From: Prolixibacteraceae bacterium
Lineage (GTDB): Bacteria; Bacteroidota; Bacteroidia; Bacteroidales; Prolixibacteraceae
NCBI GenBank assembly: GCA_003516705.1
Contig: DPCJ01000187.1
Location: 12,659 to 52,965, forward strand
Direction: 5' to 3'
DNA: 40,307 nt
Shown here: in pieces, positions 8,801 through 15,987 of the stretch
Numbering within the stretch: the stretch's first letter is position 1
How the letters are laid out: the number at the start of each line of letters is the position of its first letter
Program-made: the position numbers and the translations under genes
The notes under the pieces: generated by a model
The model's input: only the letters and a program-made list of their open reading frames with translations
Database searches by the model: none
Told to the model about the DNA's origin: nothing

Positions 8801-9202
8801 TTCAGCCTTCCCTCCGGTGGAGGAGAATTCAAGACGGGCAATGGTAATTTTGGTTACAAATTGACCGTCGCGATAAAGCAGAAAGTTCAGATAGTCGGTA
8901 AAAATCAGGTTGTTCAGCGATGCCTTGTAGCGGTCGAACTGTTCCTTGTTTCCGGTTTTCTTTGCCCCTTCGAGGTCGCGGTCGCCAATGTCTTTGGCTT
9001 CGATGAATCCAACAGTAATATCTTTCTTAGTCAAAATATAGTCGGGAGCGCCGCAACTCTGACGTTTGGGTTCGTTGGTTGCCCTGATTGCCGGAACCAA
9101 ACTTTCTATCAATAGTTGCAAATCGCCGCGAAAAGTGTGTTCGGTTGCATTTCCCAATTTATAACGCTGGCTGATGTTGGCAATGTACTGATCTAAGGTC
9201 AT
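5810..9202 (-). CDS. Type ISP-like single-chain restriction-modification enzyme
   Basis: 1130 residues. The N-terminus carries a PD-(D/E)xK nuclease signature: E21, APD (D54), then FIEAK (E68, K70). A helical region follows, then an N6-adenine methyltransferase core with SAM motif DPATGTGTF (about residue 414) and catalytic NPPY (about 532). The C-terminal part has the long target-recognition region of type ISP/IIG enzymes (final FDDVLHYQKIIVALSATSRIMQEIDKI). Nuclease, methylation and specificity in one polypeptide means it needs no HsdS partner. It lacks the SF2 helicase motifs of classical LlaGI-type ISP enzymes, so a IIG-like mode is possible. Two blocks of palindrome-derived codons interrupt it at residues about 125-153 and 1028-1057. 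Bases 6560-7520 look more AT-rich than the flanks, consistent with an exchangeable specificity segment. Confidence 0.9.
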   Translation of the reverse strand: MTLDQYIANISQRYKLGNATEHTFRGDLQLLIESLVPAIRATNEPKRQSCGAPDYILTKKDITVGFIEAKDIGDRDLEGAKKTGNKEQFDRYKASLNNLIFTDYLNFLLYRDGQFVTKITIARLEFSSTGGKAESRGGKFPSTGGGVPEGRGGRIIPLPENFAAFENLMKDFCTHIGQTIKSSKKLAEMMAGKARLLSEVIEKALTSDEEHQEDSTLKDQMMAFKHILIHDITPKGFADVYAQTIAYGMFAARLHDPTLPTFSRQEAAELIPKSNPFLRKLFAYIAGPDIDDRIKWIVDSLVEIFLACNVEEILKNYGKSTKMEDPIIHFYETFLSEYDPRLRKARGVWYTPAPVVNFIVRAVDDILKTEFGLPQGLADTSKTKIAVNSQTADKRSATGYKQMEHEVHRVQILDPATGTGTFLAEVIKHVHRKFEKQQGIWSNYVETHLLPRLNGFELLMASYAMAHLKLDLLLTETGYKPTKDQRYRVYLTNSLEEHHPDTGTLFANWLSTEANEANHIKRDTPVMVVMGNPPYSGESANKGEWIMSLMEDYKKEPGGKEKLKEQNSKFINDDYVKFLRYGQHFIEKNGSGVLAFINPHGFLDNPTFRGMRWNLLKTYDKIYTIDLHGNNKRNETAVDGSVDQNVFDIMQGVSINIFVKNGKKKASELGKVFHYDLFGKRELKYDFLIENSLRNVQFAELPNKSPMYFMVPKDFGLHNKYSIGLALNELFNINSLGLLTKRDRFITDFDKDAIIRRLNDFVGNELSNENLAKKYDLVLKDNDKWDLAKSRIEIQKTGLIKDYFKLQNYRCFDKRYIYYDSNFVARLNTKVLRHVDSKNVALISTRQLADNNFNHIFISNIISDQCFISNKTKEGCQVFPLYLYPEPTAQQTIEPTAARTPNLNQEIVKQIAEKLGLGFVPEKEAGGNVCFINSPEVRDDYKTTFAPIDLLDYIYAVLHSPTYREKYKEFLKIDFPRVPYPKDADTFWQLVKLGGEIRQIHLLESPTVENYITQYPVDGDNMVTKIFFNSPPAEEGCPQDGVVNSPPAEEGCPQDGVVGKVYINDTQYFDNVPLVAWEFYIGGYQPAQKWLKDRKGRKLEFDDVLHYQKIIVALSATSRIMQEIDKIKIE
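6031..6120. repeat. Two perfect 45-bp tandem copies of a GC-rich palindrome inside the R-M gene
   Basis: Units 6031-6075 and 6076-6120 are identical as read. Each runs from CCACCCCGTCCTGCGGACAC to GGGAGGGGAATTGA and can fold on itself (CCCCTCC with GGAGGGG). On the coding strand each adds NSPPAEEGCPQDGVV, 15 codons, so the frame survives. The unit resembles the CCACCCCG...GGGGAATT palindromes dispersed in many Bacteroidota genomes. Confidence 0.9.
8745..8831. repeat. Second, diverged pair of the same palindrome family inside the R-M gene
   Basis: Units 8745-8789 (45 bp) and 8790-8831 (42 bp), both beginning CCACCCCG and ending GGAATT(T/C)A-like, are clearly related to the pair at 6031-6120. 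They are translated in a different frame relative to the repeat: KFPSTGGGVPEGRGG and EFSSTGGKAESRGG. Both lengths are multiples of three. Confidence 0.88.
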
Positions 9203-9264
9203 TTCAGATTTATGTTACGGATAATTGCAAATGTATCAAAATCCTGCTTTGGTTTGCGCCGCGT

Positions 9265-9735
9265 TTACAATTCCTCCAAAGCTTCCTGGTAATCGTATTG
9301 CAAATCTTCGTGCAATGATTGTAAAACCTTTTCGATTTTAGTCCGCTGACGCAGGTAGATATTGCGGATTACAGTGTTGTGGTACCGGTGAAACCCATCG
9401 GCTTTCATTTTCTGACAGAAATAAATCAGCAATTCAATTTCCACTTTTGCGGTTCCTGCAAATTTTATGTATTGACTCACAATCCGGGTTGCCTTTCGCA
9501 ATGATTTTTTTACATAAAGATGGCTGTGTTTATTTATCAGACTAAACACAACATCCAACTCATTTTTACAATTTTGAATAAAGGTAATTTCATCGTTTGC
9601 TTCATACAAAAGGTAACTTACCAACTCTTTGTTTTCTTTTTTGAATTTTGCCAATCGTAAGACAATGGCCTGCAAATCGGCAGGGGAGAGGTTTTTTATT
9701 TCATTTCTGATGTCGCTGAGCGAAGCAGATTCCAT
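9265..9735 (-). CDS. Hypothetical helical protein
   Basis: 156 residues, mostly alpha-helical and charged, no signal peptide and no membrane segment. It begins MESASLSDIRNEIKNLSPAD, followed by LQAIVLRLAKFKKENKELVS, and ends in LHEDLQYDYQEALEEL. I do not recognise the family; the opening reads like a domain that measures or binds helices. It lies two bases upstream of the stop of the PAS histidine kinase-side gene order (kinase first, then this), so the two are probably co-transcribed. A signalling partner role is possible but unsupported. Confidence 0.75.
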   Translation of the reverse strand: MESASLSDIRNEIKNLSPADLQAIVLRLAKFKKENKELVSYLLYEANDEITFIQNCKNELDVVFSLINKHSHLYVKKSLRKATRIVSQYIKFAGTAKVEIELLIYFCQKMKADGFHRYHNTVIRNIYLRQRTKIEKVLQSLHEDLQYDYQEALEEL

Positions 9736-9737
9736 TT

Positions 9738-10862
9738 TTACAATTCGATATAAAAAGTTGTGCCGTTTTCCTGGGAGCTTTCAAATCCAACATTTCCTTT
9801 CAGGTATTTTTCGCCCAGTAATTTCATGCTGTAAGTGCCAATTCCACGGCCAACGCCTTTGGTTGTAAACGAGCGTTTAAAAAGCTGAAGTTGAATATCG
9901 CGCGGGATAAATGTGGTGTTATGAACTGAAAACCTGATGTTTTCGCCTGATTTACTGCACGAGATTGTAACTGTGCCATCAGGAAGTGACGCTTCAAGCG
10001 CATTTTTAATCATGTTTCCAATCACCCTCCGGAGCAAAACTGCATCGGTTTTTAGTTTTGTCATTACCGACGCTCTGCTGATGGCGATAAACTTACCGGC
10101 AATACTTTCGTGTCGTGAGTATAAATCGGCCAAATCTTTGAGAATTTCAATCGAATTAATTTCTGAAATCACGGGTTGAAGGTCGCCGGTTTCAGCTTCA
10201 CTGATTTGTCGTTGCGTTAAAATTTCGTTAATCAGGTTCTCCGATGCTTTGTTTATTAAACGGGCTATTTTCTCAATGGCATCAGGCTCTTTGAGTTCAT
10301 TAATTACGTTTGATAATCCCGAGATTCCGCCGGCGCTGTTTAATACATCGTGGTAAAATACGCGTTCAAGTGTTTGTTTTCTCTTTTCGTTGCTGATGTC
10401 GTTTATCGTAAAAATGGTGAGTTTTTCATTTGGTGTATCGAATGGTGAGGCAGTAACCCGGAAGTCAAGCGCATCATTTTCTACGGTCAAAATGCGGCAT
10501 TCTTTTTCTGAAGGTACACCCGATTGTGATTCTAAAATGGCATTTACGGCCCCACATTTCCGGCAGAATTCAGTGGTGCCGCATCCTCCTTTTGTCAGCG
10601 ATGAATGAATGCAGTTAAATGCTTCTCCGGGGCGTTTACCAATAACAGGGCTAAATTCGGGCAACTCCAGAAAATCAGTAAAAACTTTGTTGGCATAAAC
10701 TATCTGGCGTTGCTGGTTTAACACAAGCAACATTTGCGAAACTGAGTTCGACATGTTTACAAGCAACAGGTCTTTCAGTATTTCGTTTTGCTGGTTGATC
10801 AATGTTGAATAATCGGCTCTTTGGGCAGGGGCAAATTCAGTTTTGATCAATTCAGATTCCAT
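9738..10862 (-). CDS. PAS-domain sensor histidine kinase with a four-Cys cluster
   Basis: 374 residues, no transmembrane segment, so a cytoplasmic sensor. A PAS domain spans about residues 35-158 and carries an inserted cysteine set C84-I-H, C94-G, C100 and C103-G, suited to a zinc, iron-sulfur or heme site. The dimerisation helix has FYHDVLNS with His171 as phosphoacceptor. The ATPase domain shows NMIKNALEAS (N box) and GVGRGIGTYSMKLLGEKYL (G box). The spacing of two bases to the next gene suggests a short operon. No response regulator lies beside it. The Cys cluster would suit redox or gas sensing. Confidence 0.88.
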   Translation of the reverse strand: MESELIKTEFAPAQRADYSTLINQQNEILKDLLLVNMSNSVSQMLLVLNQQRQIVYANKVFTDFLELPEFSPVIGKRPGEAFNCIHSSLTKGGCGTTEFCRKCGAVNAILESQSGVPSEKECRILTVENDALDFRVTASPFDTPNEKLTIFTINDISNEKRKQTLERVFYHDVLNSAGGISGLSNVINELKEPDAIEKIARLINKASENLINEILTQRQISEAETGDLQPVISEINSIEILKDLADLYSRHESIAGKFIAISRASVMTKLKTDAVLLRRVIGNMIKNALEASLPDGTVTISCSKSGENIRFSVHNTTFIPRDIQLQLFKRSFTTKGVGRGIGTYSMKLLGEKYLKGNVGFESSQENGTTFYIEL

Positions 10863-10938
10863 CGGATAATTTTATGCGGTTAATTTAGCTGTAATTTTAA
10901 CAAATAAAATAAAGTGATTTTTTTTATTTGAAAATGAA

Positions 10939-11745
10939 TTAACGGATATTGTTTATCTGAACATCTTGATATTCATAGCCTATTGGTATTTTTTTAACTG
11001 TGACCATGGTTTTCGATTCTACTGCTAACTGAAAATTTAGTTCGAAAATGTACGGCAGACTATTTTGGGCAGAGGTTTCCCAATCTTTTGACCCCTGAAA
11101 ATTGATTTTCACAAAAAACATGCTTTTTACTGGTTGGCCATCTTTTATTGCAGGCAACAACCTGCCATTGAAAGAATTTACTGATTGGCTAATGAATTGA
11201 TCAATCGCAGATTGACAACTGTTAATAATTTTACTTCCGGTCAGAGTTCCGTTTTCATCCACAATAAATGCAATGAATGCAGCTATACACGGGTTTAAAT
11301 AAAGCTCTTTTGGAATTTTGATCTGATTGGCAATTTTAATGATAAGCTCATCGTCGTAACCAACTAAAATCAGAGGGCGGTCAACTTTGTCGTACACAAA
11401 TTCGTTCCCCTGTTGTATCAAAAAAGAATCGGGATAAAAATTTGGTTCAATAAAAAGAATTGTATCGGTGTAAAAATCAAATTCCAGTTTTTTTTCGTTG
11501 GTTTTGTTATTTCTGAAAACCCAGTGGTCTGCCCGCAACCCTTGATTATAAGTTCCTGTAACAAGGGTGTCGTTTGTGTTTGTATGAATTGCATAATATC
11601 TACCGTCCATTAACTTCGATTCCTTATCGATGTAATAAACCTCTTTGACAATTCCGGTGATTTCGGTTTTTTTCTTTCGAGACTGACCCGTTAATAGTAA
11701 TACAGAACAGATTAAAATACTGATAGTTAAAAGGAGTTGCTTCAT
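10939..11745 (-). CDS. Secreted protein with TonB-C-like C-terminal region
   Basis: 268 residues with a Sec signal peptide (MKQLLLTISILICSVLLLTG then QS). The middle region (GRYYAIHTNTNDTLVTGTYN, then DHWVFRN) resembles MORN-like or toxin-immunity-like repeats read by Bacteroidota surface proteins. Residues about 150-215 (AAFIAFIVDENGTLTGSKII, LLPAIKDGQPVKSMFFVKI) match the TonB C-terminal-like fold seen in many secreted Bacteroidota proteins, where it binds or mimics the TonB end. Probably periplasmic. The function is not known. Confidence 0.75.
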   Translation of the reverse strand: MKQLLLTISILICSVLLLTGQSRKKKTEITGIVKEVYYIDKESKLMDGRYYAIHTNTNDTLVTGTYNQGLRADHWVFRNNKTNEKKLEFDFYTDTILFIEPNFYPDSFLIQQGNEFVYDKVDRPLILVGYDDELIIKIANQIKIPKELYLNPCIAAFIAFIVDENGTLTGSKIINSCQSAIDQFISQSVNSFNGRLLPAIKDGQPVKSMFFVKINFQGSKDWETSAQNSLPYIFELNFQLAVESKTMVTVKKIPIGYEYQDVQINNIR

Positions 11746-11759
11746 AAAGTGATTCTTTT

Positions 11760-11972
11760 TTATTTGATGGTTTCAATGTACAAATCTTCCACTTCCTTAC
11801 GTGCCCAGGGTGTGCGACGCAGAAATACAAGGCTCGATTTGATGCTTGGATTAATTCTGAAACAGTTGATTCTGATTCGGCTTCCAAGTTCTTCCCATCC
11901 ATAGTAACTCACAAGATAAACCATAATAGCTTCAAGGGTTTTGCCGTGTAATGGATTGTTAGGTTGTTCCAT
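11760..11972 (-). CDS. VF530-family (DUF2132) small DNA-binding protein
   Basis: 70 residues from the ATG at 11972 (an upstream in-frame ATG at 11984 would add MKLI). The sequence NNPLHGKTLEAIMVYLVSYY, GWEELGSRIRINCF, and INPSIKSSLVFLRRTPWARK is the full VF530 signature. The family fold is a small helical domain reported to bind DNA in structural-genomics work; the cellular role is unknown. Lies 15 bases upstream of the secreted protein gene and is likely co-transcribed with it. Confidence 0.9.
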   Translation of the reverse strand: MEQPNNPLHGKTLEAIMVYLVSYYGWEELGSRIRINCFRINPSIKSSLVFLRRTPWARKEVEDLYIETIK

Positions 11973-11984
11973 AATCAGTTTCAA

Positions 11985-12130
11985 GTTTCAAGTTAGGTTT
12001 CAAGTTCCGGGTTCCGGGTTTCGGGTTGTACCATGTATCGGGTTTTTCACCATTTTCAAATTATCTCATTTCCAAATTCTTTCCATTCACGCATTCATAC
12101 ATTGTAGCATTCACGCATTATTTCATTTTC
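11985..12130. repeat. Short-word repeats in an intergenic stretch
   Basis: Contains near-tandem words: GTTTCAAGTT twice, TTCCGGGTTCCGGGTTTCGG, and CATTCACGCATT twice. Similar word-rich spacers recur at 30774-30867 and 39480-39600. No gene is visible. Confidence 0.55.
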
Positions 12131-13177
12131 TCACAATTTCAACTCTTCCAGCAATTCAATATACAGCTTTATCCCGTTGGTGATTTCGCTTTTATAAATG
12201 TACTCGTTGGCGGTGTGCGAACGGGCTGAGTCGCCGGGACCCATTTTTACCGACAGAAACGGAATTATGGCCTGGTCGGATGTAGTAGGAGAGCCGTAAG
12301 CCGGAATACCTTTCGATTTTACCAATTTTGCAAACGGGTGGTGCTCTGAAATTCCTGAAGAATTCAGCCGCACAGAGCGCGGCACCACCTCCGATTGCAA
12401 CATTCCCGCAATAATTTCAGCAGCATCTTTGTTTTTATAAAATTCGTTGGTGCGAACATCGGCTACAAAGTGACACACTTCGGGAACCACGTTGTGCTGG
12501 GTTCCGGCCTCAATCATGGTTACTGAAATTTTAACTTCGCCCAGTACATCCGAAACTTTTTCGAATTTAAAGCTGCGAAGTTTCTGAATATCGTCGATGG
12601 CTTTGTACAATGCGTTTTCACCTTCGTTGCGGGCTGTGTGGCCCGATTTTCCGCGGGCGTAGCAATCGAGCACAAGCAATCCTTTTTCGGCGATTGCCAG
12701 TTGCATTTTTGTGGGTTCACCAACAATGGCAAACTCAACCGGGCCAAGTTTTGACAGCACAATTTCGAGCCCGTGCCTGCCCGAAATTTCTTCTTCGGCA
12801 GAAGCTACAAAAACAAGGTTAAAAGGTAAATCGATACGCTCATAAAAATGTACAAAAGTGGCTAACAGCGCCACCAGCGGACCTCCCGCATCGTTGCTGC
12901 CCAAACCAAAAAGTTTGTCGCCTTCTTCGATGGGCGAAAACGGGTCGTTGGTGTAATCTTTGGCAGGTTTTACTGTGTCGATATGAGAATTGAGCATAAT
13001 AGTGGGTTTTCCCTTTGAATAGTTTTTGTTGAAAGCCCAGGTATTGTTATCGGCAGTTTTGTATGAAATTTCTTTTTCTTTCAGAAAATTACGGATAACC
13101 GCTGCCGCTTTTTCTTCTTCCTTACTGATTGAAGGTGTGGCAATAAGTTGTTTTAACAGGTCGATGTATGTTTTCAT
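12131..13177 (-). CDS. argE: M20-family deacylase (ArgE-like; N-acetylornithine/N-acetylcitrulline deacetylase type)
   Basis: 348 residues. Di-zinc M20 peptidase motifs are present: LNSHIDTV (first His/Asp), GSNDAGG (bridging Asp), ASAEEEI (general base and ligand Glu), GEPT (ligand), and SGHTARNEGENA for the dimerisation domain. A C-terminal His is present near RSHTANEY. The compact length and GSNDAGG match Bacteroidota ArgE enzymes that act on acetylated ornithine or citrulline in arginine synthesis. Other arg genes are absent here, so the substrate is inferred by family. It ends 10 bases before the dipeptidase stop-side gene on the same strand and may be co-transcribed. Confidence 0.88.
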   Translation of the reverse strand: MKTYIDLLKQLIATPSISKEEEKAAAVIRNFLKEKEISYKTADNNTWAFNKNYSKGKPTIMLNSHIDTVKPAKDYTNDPFSPIEEGDKLFGLGSNDAGGPLVALLATFVHFYERIDLPFNLVFVASAEEEISGRHGLEIVLSKLGPVEFAIVGEPTKMQLAIAEKGLLVLDCYARGKSGHTARNEGENALYKAIDDIQKLRSFKFEKVSDVLGEVKISVTMIEAGTQHNVVPEVCHFVADVRTNEFYKNKDAAEIIAGMLQSEVVPRSVRLNSSGISEHHPFAKLVKSKGIPAYGSPTTSDQAIIPFLSVKMGPGDSARSHTANEYIYKSEITNGIKLYIELLEELKL

Positions 13178-13186
13178 CTGCCAAAA

Positions 13187-14815
13187 TTAAAACTTCCAAC
13201 GCATTTTTACCCACAAATCACCGCCAAGTTCCCACCATTTTTCGGTAGCAGAACGGGCTGTTGTGCTGGTGTAGTTGGTTAAAAACTCACGGCTCAGGTT
13301 TGTTTTCTGGCCGTTTTCAAGATTTTTCAAATCCTCGTTATGAAGTTCAGCAGCCCGTTTTTCAATAAAATCGATTTCTTCAAACAGCTTGTTTTCTTCC
13401 TTCAATACTTCGGGGACCAAAGTTTCGCGGCCAATTTTCCAGTTAACCATAGCCAACCGGTTGGTTTGGCGAAATGCCCACAAAGCCGACTCGCGGCTGT
13501 AATGGTCCTGCCCGCAGTAATTAAAACTTTCAGGCAGTTCGAGGTTCCCACAATATATCGGAATGCGTGGACTCAGTGTGGGCACATCGAAACTGAAAAA
13601 CAGGCGGCCACCAATTTCGTCGGGCAATTCGTCGCGCAGTTGGGCTACCCACGAGTAGGCGCAGTATTGCACTGCAATCGGTCGGTTAAAAACCACAACA
13701 TCTTTTTCGAGTGCATTCAGCAGGTCGCGTTTTTCAGTGGCCATCCACGGGTGCGCTGCCGGACTTACAATTGTGTCCACTTTTTCCTTGCCATCCTTGT
13801 CTTTACTTTTCATCGGAACTTTCAGGTTGCGAGTCATTTCCCATTCGGTGCTGTCGTAAGTGGTTCTGTACAATTCAAGTATCTGCCTTACGTTAACCTT
13901 TTGCTCAGGCTGAACCGAAAATGGCAACTCGGGGCTGTCGTATTTCAATCCGAGTGACGGGGCCAATATGCTGAAAACAAAGTATTCGCGAATGGCAAAC
14001 GGTTTTTTTACATCACCGTAGGCTTCCCAGAATTTAAAGGGCTTTTCTCCATCCCAGAATTTCATTTCGCGCGCTACATCAAAAACATTTTCAGAGTACA
14101 TATAAAAATCGGGCTGGTCGGTTTTAATTTCTCCAATTCGCGCAATGTTGGCCGAAATTCCCACATGATTATCAGGAATGCGCTGCGCTGCCCAAACACC
14201 GCCAACTTTTGACGGCCCCTCTCCAAAAATCTCCATTTGCCAGACTTCGTGTTTGTCGGCAATGGTAATGCATTCTCCGGCATCGCCATAACCGTATTCC
14301 TTTATTAAAGCTCCAATCAGTTTTATGACATCGCGTGCGGTGGTACAGCGTTGCAATGCAACACGTTGTAGCTCCTCAATCAGAAAAAGTCCTTTTTCGT
14401 TTTTCAGTTCTTTTTTCCCACTTATGGTGGTTTCGCCTATAGCCAGCTGTTTTTCGTTGATACAGGGGTACGCTGTATTGAGGTAGGCAAAAGTACTGTC
14501 GGCTTCGGGTATTTCGCCTTTCAGTTCCACTTTGTCCATGCTCCAGGCGGTGTGTGTGTGCATGGTTCCCCAGTAAATTTTGTGGGTGGTGTCGCGCTCA
14601 AATTTTTGTGCGGGCACAAATTGCAGCCACGTGCGATAATAGGCATCGCAGGTGTGGGCGGTAATTACCGAACCATCGTCGGTGGCTTTGCAGCCCGCCA
14701 TGATGCTTGTACAACTTTCTCTGTAAAGTTCATCGTCGGGGTTTTGTGCTGCAATAAAAAACGGGGCTGCTAAAAGCAAAAGAATCAGCGTGGTTTTATC
14801 CGAAAAGTGTTTCAT
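13187..14815 (-). CDS. Secreted C69-family dipeptidase
   Basis: 542 residues, the usual size of PepD-like C69 peptidases. A signal peptide (about 1-23, ending FFIAA) is followed by the N-terminal nucleophile region ESC35TSIMAGCKATDDGSV. In this family a processed or near-N-terminal Cys is the catalytic nucleophile. Later blocks include TAHTCDAYYRTW, FLIEELQRVALQRCTTARD, GECITIADKHEVWQMEIFG and a C-terminal AMVNWKIGRETLV. Expected to hydrolyse dipeptides in the periplasm. A TATTTTTG box lies at 14842-14849, giving a short leader. An argE-like deacylase follows within 10 bases. Confidence 0.92.
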   Translation of the reverse strand: MKHFSDKTTLILLLLAAPFFIAAQNPDDELYRESCTSIMAGCKATDDGSVITAHTCDAYYRTWLQFVPAQKFERDTTHKIYWGTMHTHTAWSMDKVELKGEIPEADSTFAYLNTAYPCINEKQLAIGETTISGKKELKNEKGLFLIEELQRVALQRCTTARDVIKLIGALIKEYGYGDAGECITIADKHEVWQMEIFGEGPSKVGGVWAAQRIPDNHVGISANIARIGEIKTDQPDFYMYSENVFDVAREMKFWDGEKPFKFWEAYGDVKKPFAIREYFVFSILAPSLGLKYDSPELPFSVQPEQKVNVRQILELYRTTYDSTEWEMTRNLKVPMKSKDKDGKEKVDTIVSPAAHPWMATEKRDLLNALEKDVVVFNRPIAVQYCAYSWVAQLRDELPDEIGGRLFFSFDVPTLSPRIPIYCGNLELPESFNYCGQDHYSRESALWAFRQTNRLAMVNWKIGRETLVPEVLKEENKLFEEIDFIEKRAAELHNEDLKNLENGQKTNLSREFLTNYTSTTARSATEKWWELGGDLWVKMRWKF

Positions 14816-14841
14816 TTTATTTCGATTGATTAGGAAGGTGT

Positions 14842-14849
14842 CAAAAATA
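14842..14849 (-). promoter_or_regulatory. Candidate -7 box for the C69 dipeptidase
   Basis: Reads TATTTTTG on the minus strand, 27 bases before the start codon. No clear -33 element. Confidence 0.45.
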
Positions 14850-14880
14850 AAACTTTTTCGGAGAATAGGGTTTTAAAAAA

Positions 14881-14915
14881 AAACAGCTCTTTCAATTCAA
14901 TCGAAAGAGCTGTTT
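14881..14915 (-). terminator. Intrinsic terminator after the basic protein gene
   Basis: Perfect 13-base arms AAACAGCTCTTTC / GAAAGAGCTGTTT with a 9-base loop. Read on the minus strand it ends in a long T-run (the A-run at 14875-14883), 25 bases past the stop at 14941. Confidence 0.9.
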
Positions 14916-14940
14916 CTTAAATCTGCGCACACCGTTAAGG

Positions 14941-15186
14941 TTACTTCTTTTTTCCTGCTTTCAGGGCTTCTTCGGCAGCCAGCCAGTCGGTTTCCGGTGT
15001 TCCATCGACACCGGCAGCAACACGTGCCTGGTAAATTTCTTCTGCTTTCGCACGGATATCAGCCTCGGTTAAGGCTTTCTTTGTAGTGGTTTTAGTCGTT
15101 TTGGTTGCTTTGGTTGTTGCTGCTTTTTCGGCAGTTTTCTTTACCGTTGTTTTTTCTGATGCAGCGGTAGCTTTTTTTGTTGCCAT
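14941..15186 (-). CDS. Histone H1-like Lys/Ala/Thr-rich basic protein with DUF2934-like tail
   Basis: 81 residues. The first 40 are low-complexity AKT/TK repeats (MATKKATAASEKTTVKKTAE and onwards), like the Lys-rich tails of bacterial H1-like nucleoid proteins. The last 40 (LTEADIRAKAEEIYQARVAA, then DWLAAEEALKAGKKK) resemble the short DUF2934 motif in which IR-A-EIY and W-AE-L are conserved. Likely cytoplasmic and nucleic-acid binding. Flanked by its own terminator and a 200-base divergent spacer, so it is monocistronic. Confidence 0.8.
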   Translation of the reverse strand: MATKKATAASEKTTVKKTAEKAATTKATKTTKTTTKKALTEADIRAKAEEIYQARVAAGVDGTPETDWLAAEEALKAGKKK

Positions 15187-15349
15187 AATTTTATTTTTTT
15201 AATTGTGGTTAAAATCAGTGCAAGAATACTAAATTTTAGTCTGCTAATTTTTATTCGTTCTAAAATAACATTGTTAACTAATTGAATATAACGATTAAGT
15301 AACATAAAACCTGTTGCAGATTCATCCCTGACAACGTTTTCTTATTCTG

Positions 15350-15375
15350 TTCCGGTTTAACTATATTTGCCGGAA
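15350..15375. promoter_or_regulatory. Dyad bracketing the first arsR promoter
   Basis: TTCCGG - 14 bases - CCGGAA. The spacer contains TATATTTG (15362-15369), a perfect TAnnTTTG box, 17 bases before the ArsR start codon. A repressor bound here would block the promoter. The motif differs from the GTTCGT dyads further on. Confidence 0.55.
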
Positions 15376-15386
15376 ATCGATAAAAA

Positions 15387-15683
15387 ATGAGTTCAATAGT
15401 AATTACCGATAAACAAAAACAATTAGCACAGTTCTCAAAAGCCTTAGGTCACCCGGTTCGGATTTATGTGCTTGAACTGCTTTCGAAACAGGCATGTTGT
15501 TACAGCGGCGACCTTTCTGAAATACTTCCCATTGCAAAATCAACACTTTCGCAACATTTGAAAGAACTGAAGAAGGCAGGATTGATACAGGGCGAAATTG
15601 AAGCTCCGAAAGTAAAATATTGCATCAACCGCCAAAATTGGGAAACTGCTAAAATTCTGTTTAAAGATTTACTTGACAAATAG
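15387..15683 (+). CDS. ArsR-family transcriptional regulator (first of four)
   Basis: 98 residues, a single winged-helix domain. ALGHPVRIYVLELL (helix 2) leads into QAC37C38YSGDLSEILP, where the adjacent cysteines sit at the metal-binding helix of ArsR/SmtB proteins. The recognition helix is IAKSTLSQHLKELKKAGLIQ. A third Cys (VKYC) lies in the wing. The vicinal Cys pair suits As(III)/Sb(III) sensing but differs from the classic CxC. It heads a run of genes for CxxC proteins and ArsG, and GTTCGT dyads at 15699 and 17095 are candidate targets. Its nearest relative in the window is the regulator at 21454. Confidence 0.92.
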   Translation: MSSIVITDKQKQLAQFSKALGHPVRIYVLELLSKQACCYSGDLSEILPIAKSTLSQHLKELKKAGLIQGEIEAPKVKYCINRQNWETAKILFKDLLDK

Positions 15684-15698
15684 TTTTTTTTGTGAAAA

Positions 15699-15727
15699 TT
15701 GTTCGTAGTTTTGCGAACGACGAACAA
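15699..15727. promoter_or_regulatory. GTTCGT-type operator over a -7 box
   Basis: TTGTTCGT (15699-15706) is repeated inversely as ACGAACAA (15720-15727), and a tighter GTTCG/CGAAC pair (15701-15705, 15714-15718) encloses TAGTTTTG, a perfect TAnnTTTG box. The same 18-base plan, GTTCGT-6-RCGAAC, recurs at 17095. Confidence 0.72.
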
Positions 15728-15743
15728 ATTAAAATTTTAGAAT

Positions 15744-15977
15744 ATGGATATTAAAATTCTTGGCACAGGCTGCCCAAAATGCAAAACACTTGAAAAACTA
15801 ACCCGCGATGTGGTGGAGCAAAACGGAATTGATGCGAGTATCGGCAAAGTGGAAGACATTATGGAAATCATGAAATATGGTGTGATGACAACGCCCGCGC
15901 TGGTGGTTAACGGAAAAGTTGAAATCAAGGGGCGCGTTCCTTCTTCCGACGAAATCAAACAAGTATTAACCAGATAG
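15744..15977 (+). CDS. Small thioredoxin/glutaredoxin-like protein (ArsE-like)
   Basis: 77 residues of the TM0996/MTH895 thioredoxin type: MDIKILGTGC10PKC13KTLEKL, with cis-Pro region VMTTPALVVNGKVEIKGRVP. No signal peptide, so it is cytoplasmic. Such proteins precede ArsF and ArsG in arsEFG clusters described for nitro-aromatic arsenical reduction and efflux, and here the same order holds. It may deliver electrons to the ArsG-like membrane protein. The name ArsE is by context, not by a diagnostic motif. Confidence 0.9.
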   Translation: MDIKILGTGCPKCKTLEKLTRDVVEQNGIDASIGKVEDIMEIMKYGVMTTPALVVNGKVEIKGRVPSSDEIKQVLTR

Positions 15978-15987
15978 AATAATCAAA

